Both the position numbers and the translations under genes were made by a program. The notes beneath the pieces were generated by a model. It saw nothing but the letters and a program-made list of their open reading frames with translations. It was not told the DNA's origin and made no database searches. From Myxococcales bacterium (GTDB taxonomy: Bacteria > Myxococcota_A > Bradymonadia > UBA7976 > UBA1532), in contig JACKDP010000001.1 in the NCBI GenBank assembly GCA_020633435.1, positions 1,550,001 through 1,614,000 of the forward strand: a DNA stretch of 64,000 bases, written 5' to 3'. Position 1 is the first letter of the stretch, and the number at the start of each line of letters is the position of its first letter. Shown in pieces: positions 51,453 to 59,482 of this stretch.

Positions 51453-51512
51453 CGGCTCCCCTCCCTACACCCCCGGGCGAGGGTGACACAGGGGGCCGGT
51501 GGCGGGGAACCT

Positions 51513-52136
51513 TCAGCTGGGGCCGGCGTCCGCCCCGTCGATGCCGTCCGCGCCGCCGCCGCCCGCGCCGCCGACACCAGCGTCGCTGCCGTCGTCACCG
51601 CCGAAGGCCCCGGGGCACTTCGTGCGCACGGCCTCGCAGGCCGGCACGGCCGCCGGGTTGCCCGCCGAGAAGATGGACGAGGCGCGCTCCTGGGCGTCGG
51701 GGCTGCCAGCCTGGCTGCAGCTCAGCCCCTGGACGGCCTGGACGACGAGGTTGGCGAGGCCGACCTGGCAGGACTCCATCTCGGCCACCGTGGCGTCGCA
51801 GTCGCGCAGCTCCGCCGGCAGCCCGTCCTGGCAGTCGTCGTCCTCGTCGTCGGGCTCGGCCGGGGCCTGCTCGCAGGCCTGGGCGAACTGGTTGCAGGAG
51901 GCGGAGTCTTCGGAGAACAGGATGGAGGCGACCACGCAGGCCTGGCGGCGGCTGATGAGGCTCTCCCCGTACGACGCGGCCGCGCGGCAGATGGCGTTGG
52001 CCTCGTCGTCGGTCAGGTCGCTGACCTGCTTGGTGCCGTCGACCCCGCTGTTGAAGGAGCCGCCCCCACCGTCATCGTCGTCGCAGGCACACAGGGCGAA
52101 CAGGGCCAGACCGGCCACCAGACCACGCATGATCAT
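51513..52136 (-). CDS. Small Cys-rich lipoprotein of unknown function
   Basis: The protein is 207 aa. I chose the ATG at 52136 for its GGAGAG site; the ATG at 52130 is nearly equivalent. The signal has a lipoprotein-like end (ALFALCAC). The mature protein contains about eight spaced cysteines (ICRAA, QACVV, SCNQF, QACEQ, DCQDG, DCDAT, SCQVG, SCSQA), suggesting a disulfide-stabilised helical domain, and ends in a Gly/Asp-rich tail. Similar small Cys lipoproteins are common in Myxococcota, but I cannot name a family. Confidence 0.75.
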   Translation of the reverse strand: MIMRGLVAGLALFALCACDDDDGGGGSFNSGVDGTKQVSDLTDDEANAICRAAASYGESLISRRQACVVASILFSEDSASCNQFAQACEQAPAEPDDEDDDCQDGLPAELRDCDATVAEMESCQVGLANLVVQAVQGLSCSQAGSPDAQERASSIFSAGNPAAVPACEAVRTKCPGAFGGDDGSDAGVGGAGGGGADGIDGADAGPS

Positions 52137-52210
52137 TGAACTCTCTCCACGCTCATCGTGAGCACCGTGCCCCCAGTGCACCACGATGGGCGTGGACGCG
52201 GCAAGCCGGC

Positions 52211-52410
52211 TCAGTCGATCTCGACGGGCAGCACCGTCGGCGTCCGCGCCCGCCACCGGTCGTCGCGCACGCGAAGGACCTACGCCCCGCGCGGCAGGTC
52301 CGCGGTGATCTGCGGGCGCCGGCCGTCGGTGTCGACCGGCGTCGACTGCTCGACCGGCAGGCCTCGGGGCGCCTCACGCCCCGAGGCTGTTTCTTGAATC
52401 TCCAGCAAGT
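52211..52410 (-). pseudogene. Decayed coding remnant downstream of the primase-like gene
   Basis: One minus-strand frame reads naturally as protein, KWLNLLEIQETASGREAPRG, then LPVEQSTPVDTDGRRPQITA up to RGA, a TAG at 52280-52282, then VLRVRDDRWRARTPTVLPVE to a TGA at 52211. It has no start of its own and joins, in another frame, the end of the primase-like gene. It is either the tail of a gene broken by stop and frameshift, or the lost 3' end of the primase-like gene. Confidence 0.4.
52361..52397 (+). terminator. Strong GC hairpin followed by a T-rich run
   Basis: GCCTCGGGGCG (52361-52371) pairs perfectly with CGCCCCGAGGC (52377-52387) around a 5-nt loop, then TGTTTCTT follows on the plus strand. 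It has the form of a Rho-independent terminator, but no plus-strand gene leads into it. On the minus strand it lies 24 bp after the primase-like gene, without a downstream T-run. Confidence 0.5.
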
Positions 52411-53523
52411 TCAGCCACTTGCCCGAGGCTTCTCCCCGCTTGGCGTCCGCGCCGCCAGCACGAGCGCGGCCAGCACCTGCGCCGATCGCACCGAGGCCGC
52501 CGCGCTCGCGAGGTCACCGCGCCCGTCGGCGTCCAGGGGCACGGGCACCCAGAAGGCCCGGGTGCGGGGGCCGAACGCGGTGCGGGCGGCGACCATGGCC
52601 TTCACGCCGGCCTGGTCCGCATCGCCGCGGTGGGGAATCAGCCCGATCTCGCCCGCCAGGCCCGCGTCCGCGAGGCGGCCGGCCAGCGCCGCCCCCAGGC
52701 GAGGCAGCTCGCCGCAGGACGGCGCCCCGAGGGCCGCCCCCACCAGCCCCAGCCGCGCCAGCGCCGCCGCCACCAGGTAGTCGGGGCCCCCCTCCACCAG
52801 CAGCACCACCTGCCGCCGCCGTGCCGCCTCGACCGCGGCGTCCAGGCGGCCGAAGAGGCTCAGGCCGCCCCACTCGGCGGACGGCCCCGTGAGCCACTGC
52901 GGCAGCGCCAGCGTCTTCTGGCCCCGGCCCTCGGCGGTGTGGTGGCGCAGGTGCACCGAGCGCACCTGCCCGTCGGCGTCGCGCAGGGCGAGGAGCACAT
53001 GCCGCCCGAGCCGCCGGGCCCGCTCCACCAGCGTCAGCGTGGGCCCGGGGAGGCGGCCGGTGGCGAAGCCCGCCACGTCGTCGACGGGCGGTCGCGCCCC
53101 CTGCCCCACCAGGCCGGCGACCAGGTCGGGCGGCCAGCCGCGCACGTCGCGCGCCCAGGCCCCCACGGCGTCACGCCAGCGGCCCGGCGACGCCTGCAGC
53201 CCGGCCCAGGCGGCGGCCACGTCCAGCCGCTCGCCCCGCTGGACCCGCGGCGGGGCCGGCGGCGTGTCGGCGTAGCGGTCGGGCGTCTCCCCGCGCGCCA
53301 GCAGCCACGTCACGAAGTCGCCCTTGAGCCCGCAGCGGTGGCAGTGAAACCGGCCCCCGTCGGCGGCGTAGTTGCAGGCCCCCTGCCGCGGCCGCCCGCC
53401 GTCGCAGCCGGAGGGGCACCGCTGCCCGCGAATCCAGCCCGCCGGCCGCAGCGCCCGGGGGCTGATGAGGCCGACGGCCAGCGCGGCGTCGACGATGCGA
53501 TCCGAGCGGACGGGGGCGAGCAT
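52411..53523 (-). CDS. Primase-like protein with CHC2-type zinc finger and TOPRIM domain
   Basis: The protein is 370 aa from the ATG at 53523, chosen because AGGAGG lies 5 nt upstream; an ATG at 53556 would leave no room for a ribosome site next to the palindrome. The N-terminus has a zinc-finger region (C36, C40, C50, H60, C61, C64 in RFHCHRCGLKGDFVTWL). A TOPRIM domain lies at about 240-330: the acidic VVLLVEGGPDYLVA and the DxD-like HRGDADQAGVKA. This is the layout of DnaG/phage-type primases and of primase-helicase zinc/TOPRIM halves; no helicase part is present. Being isolated from replication genes, it may be phage- or plasmid-derived. Confidence 0.82.
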   Translation of the reverse strand: MLAPVRSDRIVDAALAVGLISPRALRPAGWIRGQRCPSGCDGGRPRQGACNYAADGGRFHCHRCGLKGDFVTWLLARGETPDRYADTPPAPPRVQRGERLDVAAAWAGLQASPGRWRDAVGAWARDVRGWPPDLVAGLVGQGARPPVDDVAGFATGRLPGPTLTLVERARRLGRHVLLALRDADGQVRSVHLRHHTAEGRGQKTLALPQWLTGPSAEWGGLSLFGRLDAAVEAARRRQVVLLVEGGPDYLVAAALARLGLVGAALGAPSCGELPRLGAALAGRLADAGLAGEIGLIPHRGDADQAGVKAMVAARTAFGPRTRAFWVPVPLDADGRGDLASAAASVRSAQVLAALVLAARTPSGEKPRASG

Positions 53524-53559
53524 GGGGGCCTCCTGCGGGATCGGGGGCGCGCTCATATA

Positions 53560-53575
53560 CTGAACACGTGTTCAG
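53560..53575. promoter_or_regulatory. Perfect 16-bp LexA-like palindrome CTGAACACGTGTTCAG
   Basis: The sequence is fully symmetric and has the GAAC-N4-GTTC core of Gram-positive-type SOS boxes. It fits the motif I recall for Myxococcus xanthus LexA (CTRHAMRYBYGTTCAGS) at 16 of 17 positions. It lies 37 nt upstream of the primase-like ATG with TATATG between, i.e. over the likely promoter. Binding is inferred, not shown. Confidence 0.6.
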
Positions 53576-53810
53576 ATTTTCTCGCGCGCGTCCCCCCGGA
53601 TCAAGGCCCGCGCCCCGCCCGCCGAGGCGGCCCTGCAACCCGCCGGAACCAGGGCGGTTCCCGGCCACCCCGCCGGCGGCCGGCGCCGCAAGCGGCGGGG
53701 CGCCCCGCGAGGGCCCGGCCCGCGAGGCACTTCCGGTGGCCTCGACCGGGCGACTCCGCTACCCTGACGCACCGCGTCAAGCGCCACCGCGCCCACCCCG
53801 AGAGGACACC

Positions 53811-55727
53811 ATGGCCAGCTTCTACAAGGACAACGCCGATCTGCAGTGGTACGTCGACCACGGCATCGACTGGACCCCGGTGGCCGAGCTGGCCGAGGCG
53901 GGCTTCCGCCACCCGGACGGCTTCAAGAGCACCGAGGAGGCCGTCCAGTTCTACCGCGACGTCTTCGAGCTCGTCGGCACGTTCTCCGCCGAGAAGATCG
54001 CCCCCGTCGCGGCCGAGATCGACCGCGAGGGCGTGCACTTCGACGCCGGCGAGGTGAAGCTGGCCGCCCCCGCCGAGAAGATCATGAAGGAGGTCGCGAA
54101 GCTCGGCCTCCATGGCCTGACGGTGCCCCGCTCCCTCGGCGGCATGGGCTGCCCGCTGCTGGTCTACATGATCGCCAGCGAGCTGCTGGCCCGCGGCGAC
54201 GTCTCGCTCATGTCCCATATCGGCTTCTGCGGCGGCATGGCGGCGGCGCTGATGTTCTACTCCATCATGGAGGGGTCGGCGACGGTGGACGGCACCACCG
54301 GTGACGTGACGACGTGCCGTTTCGACAAGGAGATCAAGGAGATCCTGGCCGGCAAGGCCTGGGGCTCCATGGACCTGACGGAGCCCGACGCCGGCAGCGA
54401 CCTGGCCGCCCTGCGCACCCGGGCGGTGCTCGACGCCGAGGGGACGTGGCGCGTCACGGGCCAGAAGATCTTCATCACCTCGGGCCACGCGAAGTACCAC
54501 ATCGTCCTGGCGCGCACCGAGCCCGTGACCAGCACGGACGACCCCCTCGCGGGTCTCCAGGGCCTGTCCCTCTTCCTCGTCCCCGCGTTCAGCGGCACCG
54601 GCGCCCGCAAGACGTGGCACGCGACGTTCGACCGGGTGGAGGAGAAGCTCGGCCACCACGGCTCGCCCACCGTGGCCATCACCTTCACCGACAGCCCCGG
54701 CCAGCTCATCGGGCAGCGCGGCGAGGGCTTCAAGCAGATGCTCCTGCTCATGAACAACGCCCGGCTGGCGGTGGCGTTCGAGAGCCTGGGCCTGGGCGAG
54801 GCCGCCTACCGCATGGCCCGCGACTACGCGGCCGAGCGCATGAGCATGGGCAAGTCCATCGACCGCCACGAGCTCATCGCCGAGTACCTGGACGGCATGC
54901 GCACCGACCTGCAGGCCATGCGGGCGGTGGCCATCACCGGCGCCTGGCACGAGGAGCTGTCGCGGCGCTACCAGCTCGCCCGCGACCACGCCGCCGGCGA
55001 CGACGACGTGGCCCGCGCCCGCTTCGACAAGCTGCACAAGAAGCACCGCGACCGCGCGCGCTGGCTCACCCCGCTGGCCAAGTACCAGGGCTCCGAGAAG
55101 GCCGTCGAGATGGCCCGCATGGCCCTGCAGATCCACGGCGGCGTGGGCTACACGAAGGAGTACGGGGCCGAGAAGCTGCTGCGCGACGCCCTGGTCTTCC
55201 CCATCTACGAGGGCACCAGCCAGATCCAGGCCCTCATGGCCATGAAGGACACGCTGGGCGGCATCCTCAAGAACCCCCAGGCGTTCGTCCGGCGCACGGC
55301 CCAGGCCCGCTGGCGCAGCCTGTCGTCGCGCGACCCGCTGGAGCGCCGCGTCGCGAAGATCCAGTCCCAGTCCCTCGCGGCCCAGCAGCACCTCATCCAG
55401 CGCACCGCCACGGACAAGATCCGCGGCCTCGCCGGGGTGCCCGTCACGAAGTGGGCCGACACCTTCCTCAAGAACTGGGATCCCAAGAAGGACTTTGCGT
55501 TCGCGCGGTTGCACGCCGAGCGGCTGACGCGCCTGCTCATCGAGGAGGCCACGGTCCGCATCCTGTGGGGCCAGGCGAAGCGCGACCCGTCGCGGCGCGA
55601 GCTGCTGGCCCGGTACCTGGATCGGGCCGAGCCGACGGCGCGCGACCTGCTGGAGCGCATCACGAACGGCAGCGATCGCCTGCTCGGCGAGCTGTCGGCG
55701 GGCGACGACGAGGCCGCCCAGGGCTGA
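53811..55727 (+). CDS. Large acyl-CoA dehydrogenase with C-terminal extension
   Basis: The protein is 638 aa; ATG at 53811 with AGAGG upstream. The frame is open to 53568, but that part is not coding-like. The N-terminus (NADLQWYVDHGIDWTPVAEL) and the length fit the AcdA/DmdC-like group with a C-terminal extension domain rather than the 380-aa type. Signatures: MDLTEPDAGSDLAALRT, GQKIFITSGHAKYH, MALQIHGGVGYTKEYGAEKLLRD; the catalytic base is E467 in FPIYEGTSQIQALM. The C-terminal 150 residues are a charged helical domain. It oxidises an unidentified acyl-CoA using FAD/ETF. Confidence 0.93.
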   Translation: MASFYKDNADLQWYVDHGIDWTPVAELAEAGFRHPDGFKSTEEAVQFYRDVFELVGTFSAEKIAPVAAEIDREGVHFDAGEVKLAAPAEKIMKEVAKLGLHGLTVPRSLGGMGCPLLVYMIASELLARGDVSLMSHIGFCGGMAAALMFYSIMEGSATVDGTTGDVTTCRFDKEIKEILAGKAWGSMDLTEPDAGSDLAALRTRAVLDAEGTWRVTGQKIFITSGHAKYHIVLARTEPVTSTDDPLAGLQGLSLFLVPAFSGTGARKTWHATFDRVEEKLGHHGSPTVAITFTDSPGQLIGQRGEGFKQMLLLMNNARLAVAFESLGLGEAAYRMARDYAAERMSMGKSIDRHELIAEYLDGMRTDLQAMRAVAITGAWHEELSRRYQLARDHAAGDDDVARARFDKLHKKHRDRARWLTPLAKYQGSEKAVEMARMALQIHGGVGYTKEYGAEKLLRDALVFPIYEGTSQIQALMAMKDTLGGILKNPQAFVRRTAQARWRSLSSRDPLERRVAKIQSQSLAAQQHLIQRTATDKIRGLAGVPVTKWADTFLKNWDPKKDFAFARLHAERLTRLLIEEATVRILWGQAKRDPSRRELLARYLDRAEPTARDLLERITNGSDRLLGELSAGDDEAAQG

Positions 55728-55741
55728 GGGCCAGCTGAGGG

Positions 55742-57625
55742 CTACTCGAAGAAGAGCCGCAGGACCCCCTCGATGCCCTCGAGGGGGACGTCGATGACGA
55801 GGCGCCCGGCCTCGTCGACGGAGTAGTGGTAGGGCACCTGGCCGTCGCGGCCGCAGGTCGCGTTCACGGTCGCCTCCCCCGTCCCCGGATCCACCGCCAC
55901 CAGCGGCCCCGCGATGGAGACGTCCGTCGCCCGCTGCAGGGACGGCCCCTCCAGCGTCTCGATGAAGGTCGTGCCCCGCAGGTCGAGGGCGGTCTCGTTG
56001 CCGCTGAGCCAGAAGGTGCCGCGCACGTCCAGGTGGCTGCGCTCGGCGTCGATGGTGGCCACGCCCACGTTCAGGTCGACGAGCCACGTCTCGGCGTCCA
56101 CGAGCCGGCGCAGGCCGTCGGCCGGCTGGCCCCCGGTGGCCGGGGAGGGTCGCCCGCCATGGAAGCTACCGGTGACGAGCGGGGGATCCGCGGCGGCCGC
56201 GCCCGGGCCCGCGCAGGCCCCCGGCGTGTAGCCATCGCCGGGGGGCGGGCCGACCGGTCCGTCGCAGTGCCCGTTGGCCGGCGGTGGCACGACATACATG
56301 AAATTATAGCACATTTCGTCTTCGGTGAACGCGCCGTACCGGACGGCCTGGCCCCGGTCGTTGCGGTAGGTGCAGTGGGTGACGATCTGGTCGCCCGCCT
56401 CCAGCTCCATGCCGATCTCGTAGTAGAGCTGCACGTTGAAGTCCCAGTCCGAGAGGGTGATCAGGTCCTCCTCGGTGCCGTCGGCGTGGCGGACGCGGGA
56501 CTCCAGCTTCCAGCCGATGCCGTGCATATGGGGCATCGAGGCCACGACGGTGAACGGCGTGTCCACGTTGCACTGGCTGCTGACGCGCGTCTCCTGGCTG
56601 GCGGGCAGGATGAAGCCCTCCGGCCCGAGGGTGAGCAGGCCGATCTCGGTGCCCTCGGGGGGGCCGTGGAAGACGCGCACGCCGCTCTCGTCGCGCACGC
56701 CCTGCACCCGGCCGGCGTTGTTGTAGTGGATCTCGAGGACGTAGCGGCGATCCGGGCCGGTGCGCAGGCCGCCCCCGGGGAACGAGAGGGCCTGCTGGCC
56801 CGGCGCCCAGGCGTAGACGATCTGGCTGACGGGGTTGCCGCAGCGCACCTCGCGGCCGTCGGTGGGCCCCTGCCCGACCTGGTAGAGCACCATGTGGTGC
56901 AGCACGCGGGCGTCGTCGAGGACGGGCTCGATGCGGCGGATGAAGCGGTCGACCTCGGTGCCGCCGAAGGACCAGCACCGGTAGCTGTCGTCCACCTGGC
57001 CGATGCCGCCGTCGGTCGCGCGCCACTCCACCGTCTCGGTGTCCGCGGGGCGAACGCCCGGGTCGGGGAACGGCGGCCGGGAGACGTCGAAGCCGCCGGG
57101 CGGCGGCTCGACCCCCGGATCGGCGCCGCAGGTGGCCCAGGAGATGAAGCTGGCCCGGTCGGCCGGGGCCAGGGCGGGCTGGCCGGCGGGGGGCATGGTG
57201 CCCTCCTTCAGCCGGGCGATGGCGCGGTCGACGCGGCGCTGGCCCGGGGGGCCGGCGAGGAGGGCGTCGCGATCGAGGAGCGTGAACGGCGCCCCGAAGG
57301 CCGGGATCTCGCCATGGCAGAGGCCGCAGGCCTGGGTGAGGATGGCCTGCTGGGCCGGCCAGGCGGCGGGATCCGGGGCGCAGCCGCCGCCCGCGCCGCC
57401 CGCGCCGCCGACGCCGCCAGCGCCACCCGCCCCGCCGACGCCACCCGCGCCGCCGACGCCCCCGCGCCGCCCGCGCCACCGCCGGCGCCGCCTGGCCGCC
57501 CTCGGCGCCCGCGCCCCGACGCCCCCTGCGCCGCCCAGCCCTGCGTCGCCCGCGGCGGCGTCACCGCCGTCATCGCAGGCCGCCAGGGCCAGGGCCAGGC
57601 TCAACCACCAGGCTGCTCCCCTCAT
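55742..57625 (-). CDS. Lipoprotein fusing a c-type cytochrome to a PHM/DBH-like copper monooxygenase
   Basis: The protein is 627 aa. The ATG at 57625 has GAGGAG upstream; the signal ends in ALAAC (lipobox, C17). A Gly/Ala linker follows whose middle (about 38-56, RAPRAARRRRRWRGRR) looks out of frame. Then comes a small cytochrome-c-like domain with heme motif C100-GLC-H104 and possible axial Met in GTMPPAGQP. The rest resembles copper type II ascorbate-dependent monooxygenases: VLHHMVLYQVG (H243, H244), YVLEIHYNN, SMPHMHGIGWKL and GDQIVTHCTYRND. Such enzymes hydroxylate with two copper centres. The fused heme domain may feed electrons in place of ascorbate; this is inference. Confidence 0.85.
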   Translation of the reverse strand: MRGAAWWLSLALALAACDDGGDAAAGDAGLGGAGGVGARAPRAARRRRRWRGRRGGVGGAGGVGGAGGAGGVGGAGGAGGGCAPDPAAWPAQQAILTQACGLCHGEIPAFGAPFTLLDRDALLAGPPGQRRVDRAIARLKEGTMPPAGQPALAPADRASFISWATCGADPGVEPPPGGFDVSRPPFPDPGVRPADTETVEWRATDGGIGQVDDSYRCWSFGGTEVDRFIRRIEPVLDDARVLHHMVLYQVGQGPTDGREVRCGNPVSQIVYAWAPGQQALSFPGGGLRTGPDRRYVLEIHYNNAGRVQGVRDESGVRVFHGPPEGTEIGLLTLGPEGFILPASQETRVSSQCNVDTPFTVVASMPHMHGIGWKLESRVRHADGTEEDLITLSDWDFNVQLYYEIGMELEAGDQIVTHCTYRNDRGQAVRYGAFTEDEMCYNFMYVVPPPANGHCDGPVGPPPGDGYTPGACAGPGAAAADPPLVTGSFHGGRPSPATGGQPADGLRRLVDAETWLVDLNVGVATIDAERSHLDVRGTFWLSGNETALDLRGTTFIETLEGPSLQRATDVSIAGPLVAVDPGTGEATVNATCGRDGQVPYHYSVDEAGRLVIDVPLEGIEGVLRLFFE

Positions 57626-57693
57626 GGACTCTCCTCTCGTCGACCTGGGCTGAAACACCAGAGCCCGCCAAAGGTGTCGCGATGTGCGCGGAT

Positions 57694-57722
57694 TTGTCGA
57701 TCCGCCGCGGCGGGGGTAGAGT
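57694..57722 (+). promoter_or_regulatory. Candidate sigma70-type promoter
   Basis: TTGTCG (57694-57699) and TAGAGT (57717-57722) are separated by exactly 17 nt, and an AGGAGG ribosome site and GTG start follow within 25 nt. Each hexamer matches 4 of 6 consensus positions. Confidence 0.45.
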
Positions 57723-57746
57723 CGCCCAGACGATCAGGAGGCGAAA

Positions 57747-58076
57747 GTGGCCGGCGGAGGCAAAGGGAACAATGGGCGCACCGTGGCGATCCTGGCGGTC
57801 CTGATTCTGCTCGTGGTGGGCTTCCTGGTGCCGATCAACGGGCTGACGGGCTGGCAGCGCGTCCAGGGCATGCTGGGCATGACCCCCGCCGCCGCGCCCG
57901 CCACCACCGCGCCGGTGGTGCCGCGCTACCCCACCCAGCGCGAGCAGGAGATCAACACGGTGCAGGGCCGCCCCAAGGTGGACGACCGGGCCCGCCTCGC
58001 CGAGCCCCTCGACGATCTCACCCCGCGGGATCGCGAGGGCCTCGACCGCCTCATCGACAAGGCCCGCAAGCCCTGA
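57747..58076 (+). CDS. Small single-pass membrane protein
   Basis: The protein is 109 aa with a GTG start at 57747 and a strong AGGAGG site. A short Gly/Lys-rich cytosolic start is followed by a membrane helix (about 12-31, VAILAVLILLVVGFLVPING). A Pro/Ala linker and a charged helical tail (REQEINTVQGRPKVDDRARL) follow. No family recognised. It is divergent from the cytochrome/monooxygenase gene and may share its promoter region. Confidence 0.75.
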   Translation: MAGGGKGNNGRTVAILAVLILLVVGFLVPINGLTGWQRVQGMLGMTPAAAPATTAPVVPRYPTQREQEINTVQGRPKVDDRARLAEPLDDLTPRDREGLDRLIDKARKP

Positions 58077-58085
58077 GCGGTCGCG

Positions 58086-59435
58086 TCAGTCGCCGTCCGG
58101 CGAGAAGTCCCGCGCCTCGAGGCCAAAGCGCGCCATGAGGCGGCGAAGCTGGGTCCGGTGCAGCCCCAGCAGCCGCGCGCTCGACGACACGTTGCCCGCC
58201 TCCGCGCGCAGGACGGCCTCGATGGCCTCCCGGGTGGGCTGCCCGCGCCCGGGCCGGGCGGCCGCCTGCTCCTGCGTCGCCCCCAGCGGGCGGCCGGCGT
58301 CGTCGGGCAGGTGGCGCTCCTCGACGACCTGCAGCTCCTCCCCCGCCGCCGCCTGCCCCGCCGAGCGCACCTCGGCGATGAGCTCGCGCACGTTGCCCGG
58401 CCACGCCCGCAGCATGCACGTCTCGACGAGGGAGGCGTGGGCCGACAGCTCGCCGGGCAGGTCGCGCAGCGCCCGCGCCACCAGCAGCGGGATCTCCTCC
58501 ACCCGGTCGCGGAGGGGGGGCACCACCACCTCGGGCCGGCTCAGGCGGAAGTAGAGGTCCTCGCGGATGCGGCCGGCCGCCGCCTCGACGCGCAGGTCGC
58601 GGTGGGTGGCCGAGCAGATGTGCAGCTCCACGGGCACGGCGCGGGCCGCCCCGAGGGCGAGCACCTCGCGATTCTCCAATACTCTCAAGAGCTTGGCCTG
58701 GACCGCGAGGTCCAGCTCGGCGATCTCGTCGAGGAAGAGCGTGCCCCCGGCGGCGGCCTGCACGTAGCCCTCGGCGTGGGCGTCGGCCCCCGAGTAGGCC
58801 CCCTTGCGCGCCCCGAAGAGCAGGCGCTCGGCCACGCCCTCGGGGATGGCCGCGCAGTTCACCGCCACGAAAGGGCCGTCGGCGCGGGGCCCGAACTGGT
58901 GGAAGGCCCGCGCGGCCAGCTCCTTGCCCACGCCGCTCTCGCCCACGATGTGCAGGGAGTCGCCGAAGCGGCTGGCCCGGGCGATGTCGCCGAAGACGCC
59001 CCCCAGGACGGGGCCCATGACCATGCTGGCGCTGACGTCCACGGGCATCGACTGGAAGGGCCGGATGTCGTCGCGCAGCAGGAAGAGCGACGTGCCGGCG
59101 CGCACCAGGCGGGGGCCGGCCTTCACGCGGACGGGATCCTCGAGCACGACGCCGTCCACCGCGGTGCCGTTGCGGCTGCCGACGTCGGCCACCTCCCAGC
59201 CATCCAGGCGGCGGCGGACGCGGACGTGCTGGCGCGACATCCAGCCATCGTCGAGGCGCAGGCGCCCGAACGGCTGCCCCCGGCCCAGCTCCAGCACGCC
59301 CCCCGGCCCCAGGGGCTCCGCGGCGCAGACGGGGACCCCCGCCAGCAGCACGAGGACGACCCCCGGGCGCGGCTCCTCGCCGCGGGCCAGGGCGTCGCCG
59401 CTCCAGTCGAGATCCAGGGTGGTGGTGGCCGCCAT
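58086..59435 (-). CDS. FHA-domain sigma54-type AAA+ transcriptional activator
   Basis: The protein is 449 aa. An N-terminal FHA domain (about 45-115) has the phospho-Thr contacts GRG, SRQH and SRNGT. The AAA+ domain has Walker A GESGVGKE (165-172), Walker B TLFLDEIAEL and the arginine-finger region EDLYFRLSRPEVVVPPLRDR. A C-terminal Fis-type helix-turn-helix follows (SSSARLLGLHRTQLRRLMAR). The sigma54 contact loop is GAYSGA (212-217) instead of GAFTGA. FHA-type activators are abundant in Myxococcota and respond to Ser/Thr kinase signalling. Targets unknown. Confidence 0.93.
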   Translation of the reverse strand: MAATTTLDLDWSGDALARGEEPRPGVVLVLLAGVPVCAAEPLGPGGVLELGRGQPFGRLRLDDGWMSRQHVRVRRRLDGWEVADVGSRNGTAVDGVVLEDPVRVKAGPRLVRAGTSLFLLRDDIRPFQSMPVDVSASMVMGPVLGGVFGDIARASRFGDSLHIVGESGVGKELAARAFHQFGPRADGPFVAVNCAAIPEGVAERLLFGARKGAYSGADAHAEGYVQAAAGGTLFLDEIAELDLAVQAKLLRVLENREVLALGAARAVPVELHICSATHRDLRVEAAAGRIREDLYFRLSRPEVVVPPLRDRVEEIPLLVARALRDLPGELSAHASLVETCMLRAWPGNVRELIAEVRSAGQAAAGEELQVVEERHLPDDAGRPLGATQEQAAARPGRGQPTREAIEAVLRAEAGNVSSSARLLGLHRTQLRRLMARFGLEARDFSPDGD

Positions 59436-59482
59436 GCCGCGCAGTATAGGCGGCCGCCGTCAAAAAGCGACCTCCGCCGGCC

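Noticed and set aside
52136..52780. Plus-strand 214-codon open frame over the remnant region
   Set aside because: It is mostly antisense to the primase-like gene and contains no recognisable motif.
53524..53556. Start of the primase-like gene at the ATG at 53556
   Set aside because: It would place the ATG 3 nt from the palindrome with no ribosome site; the ATG at 53523 has AGGAGG at proper spacing.
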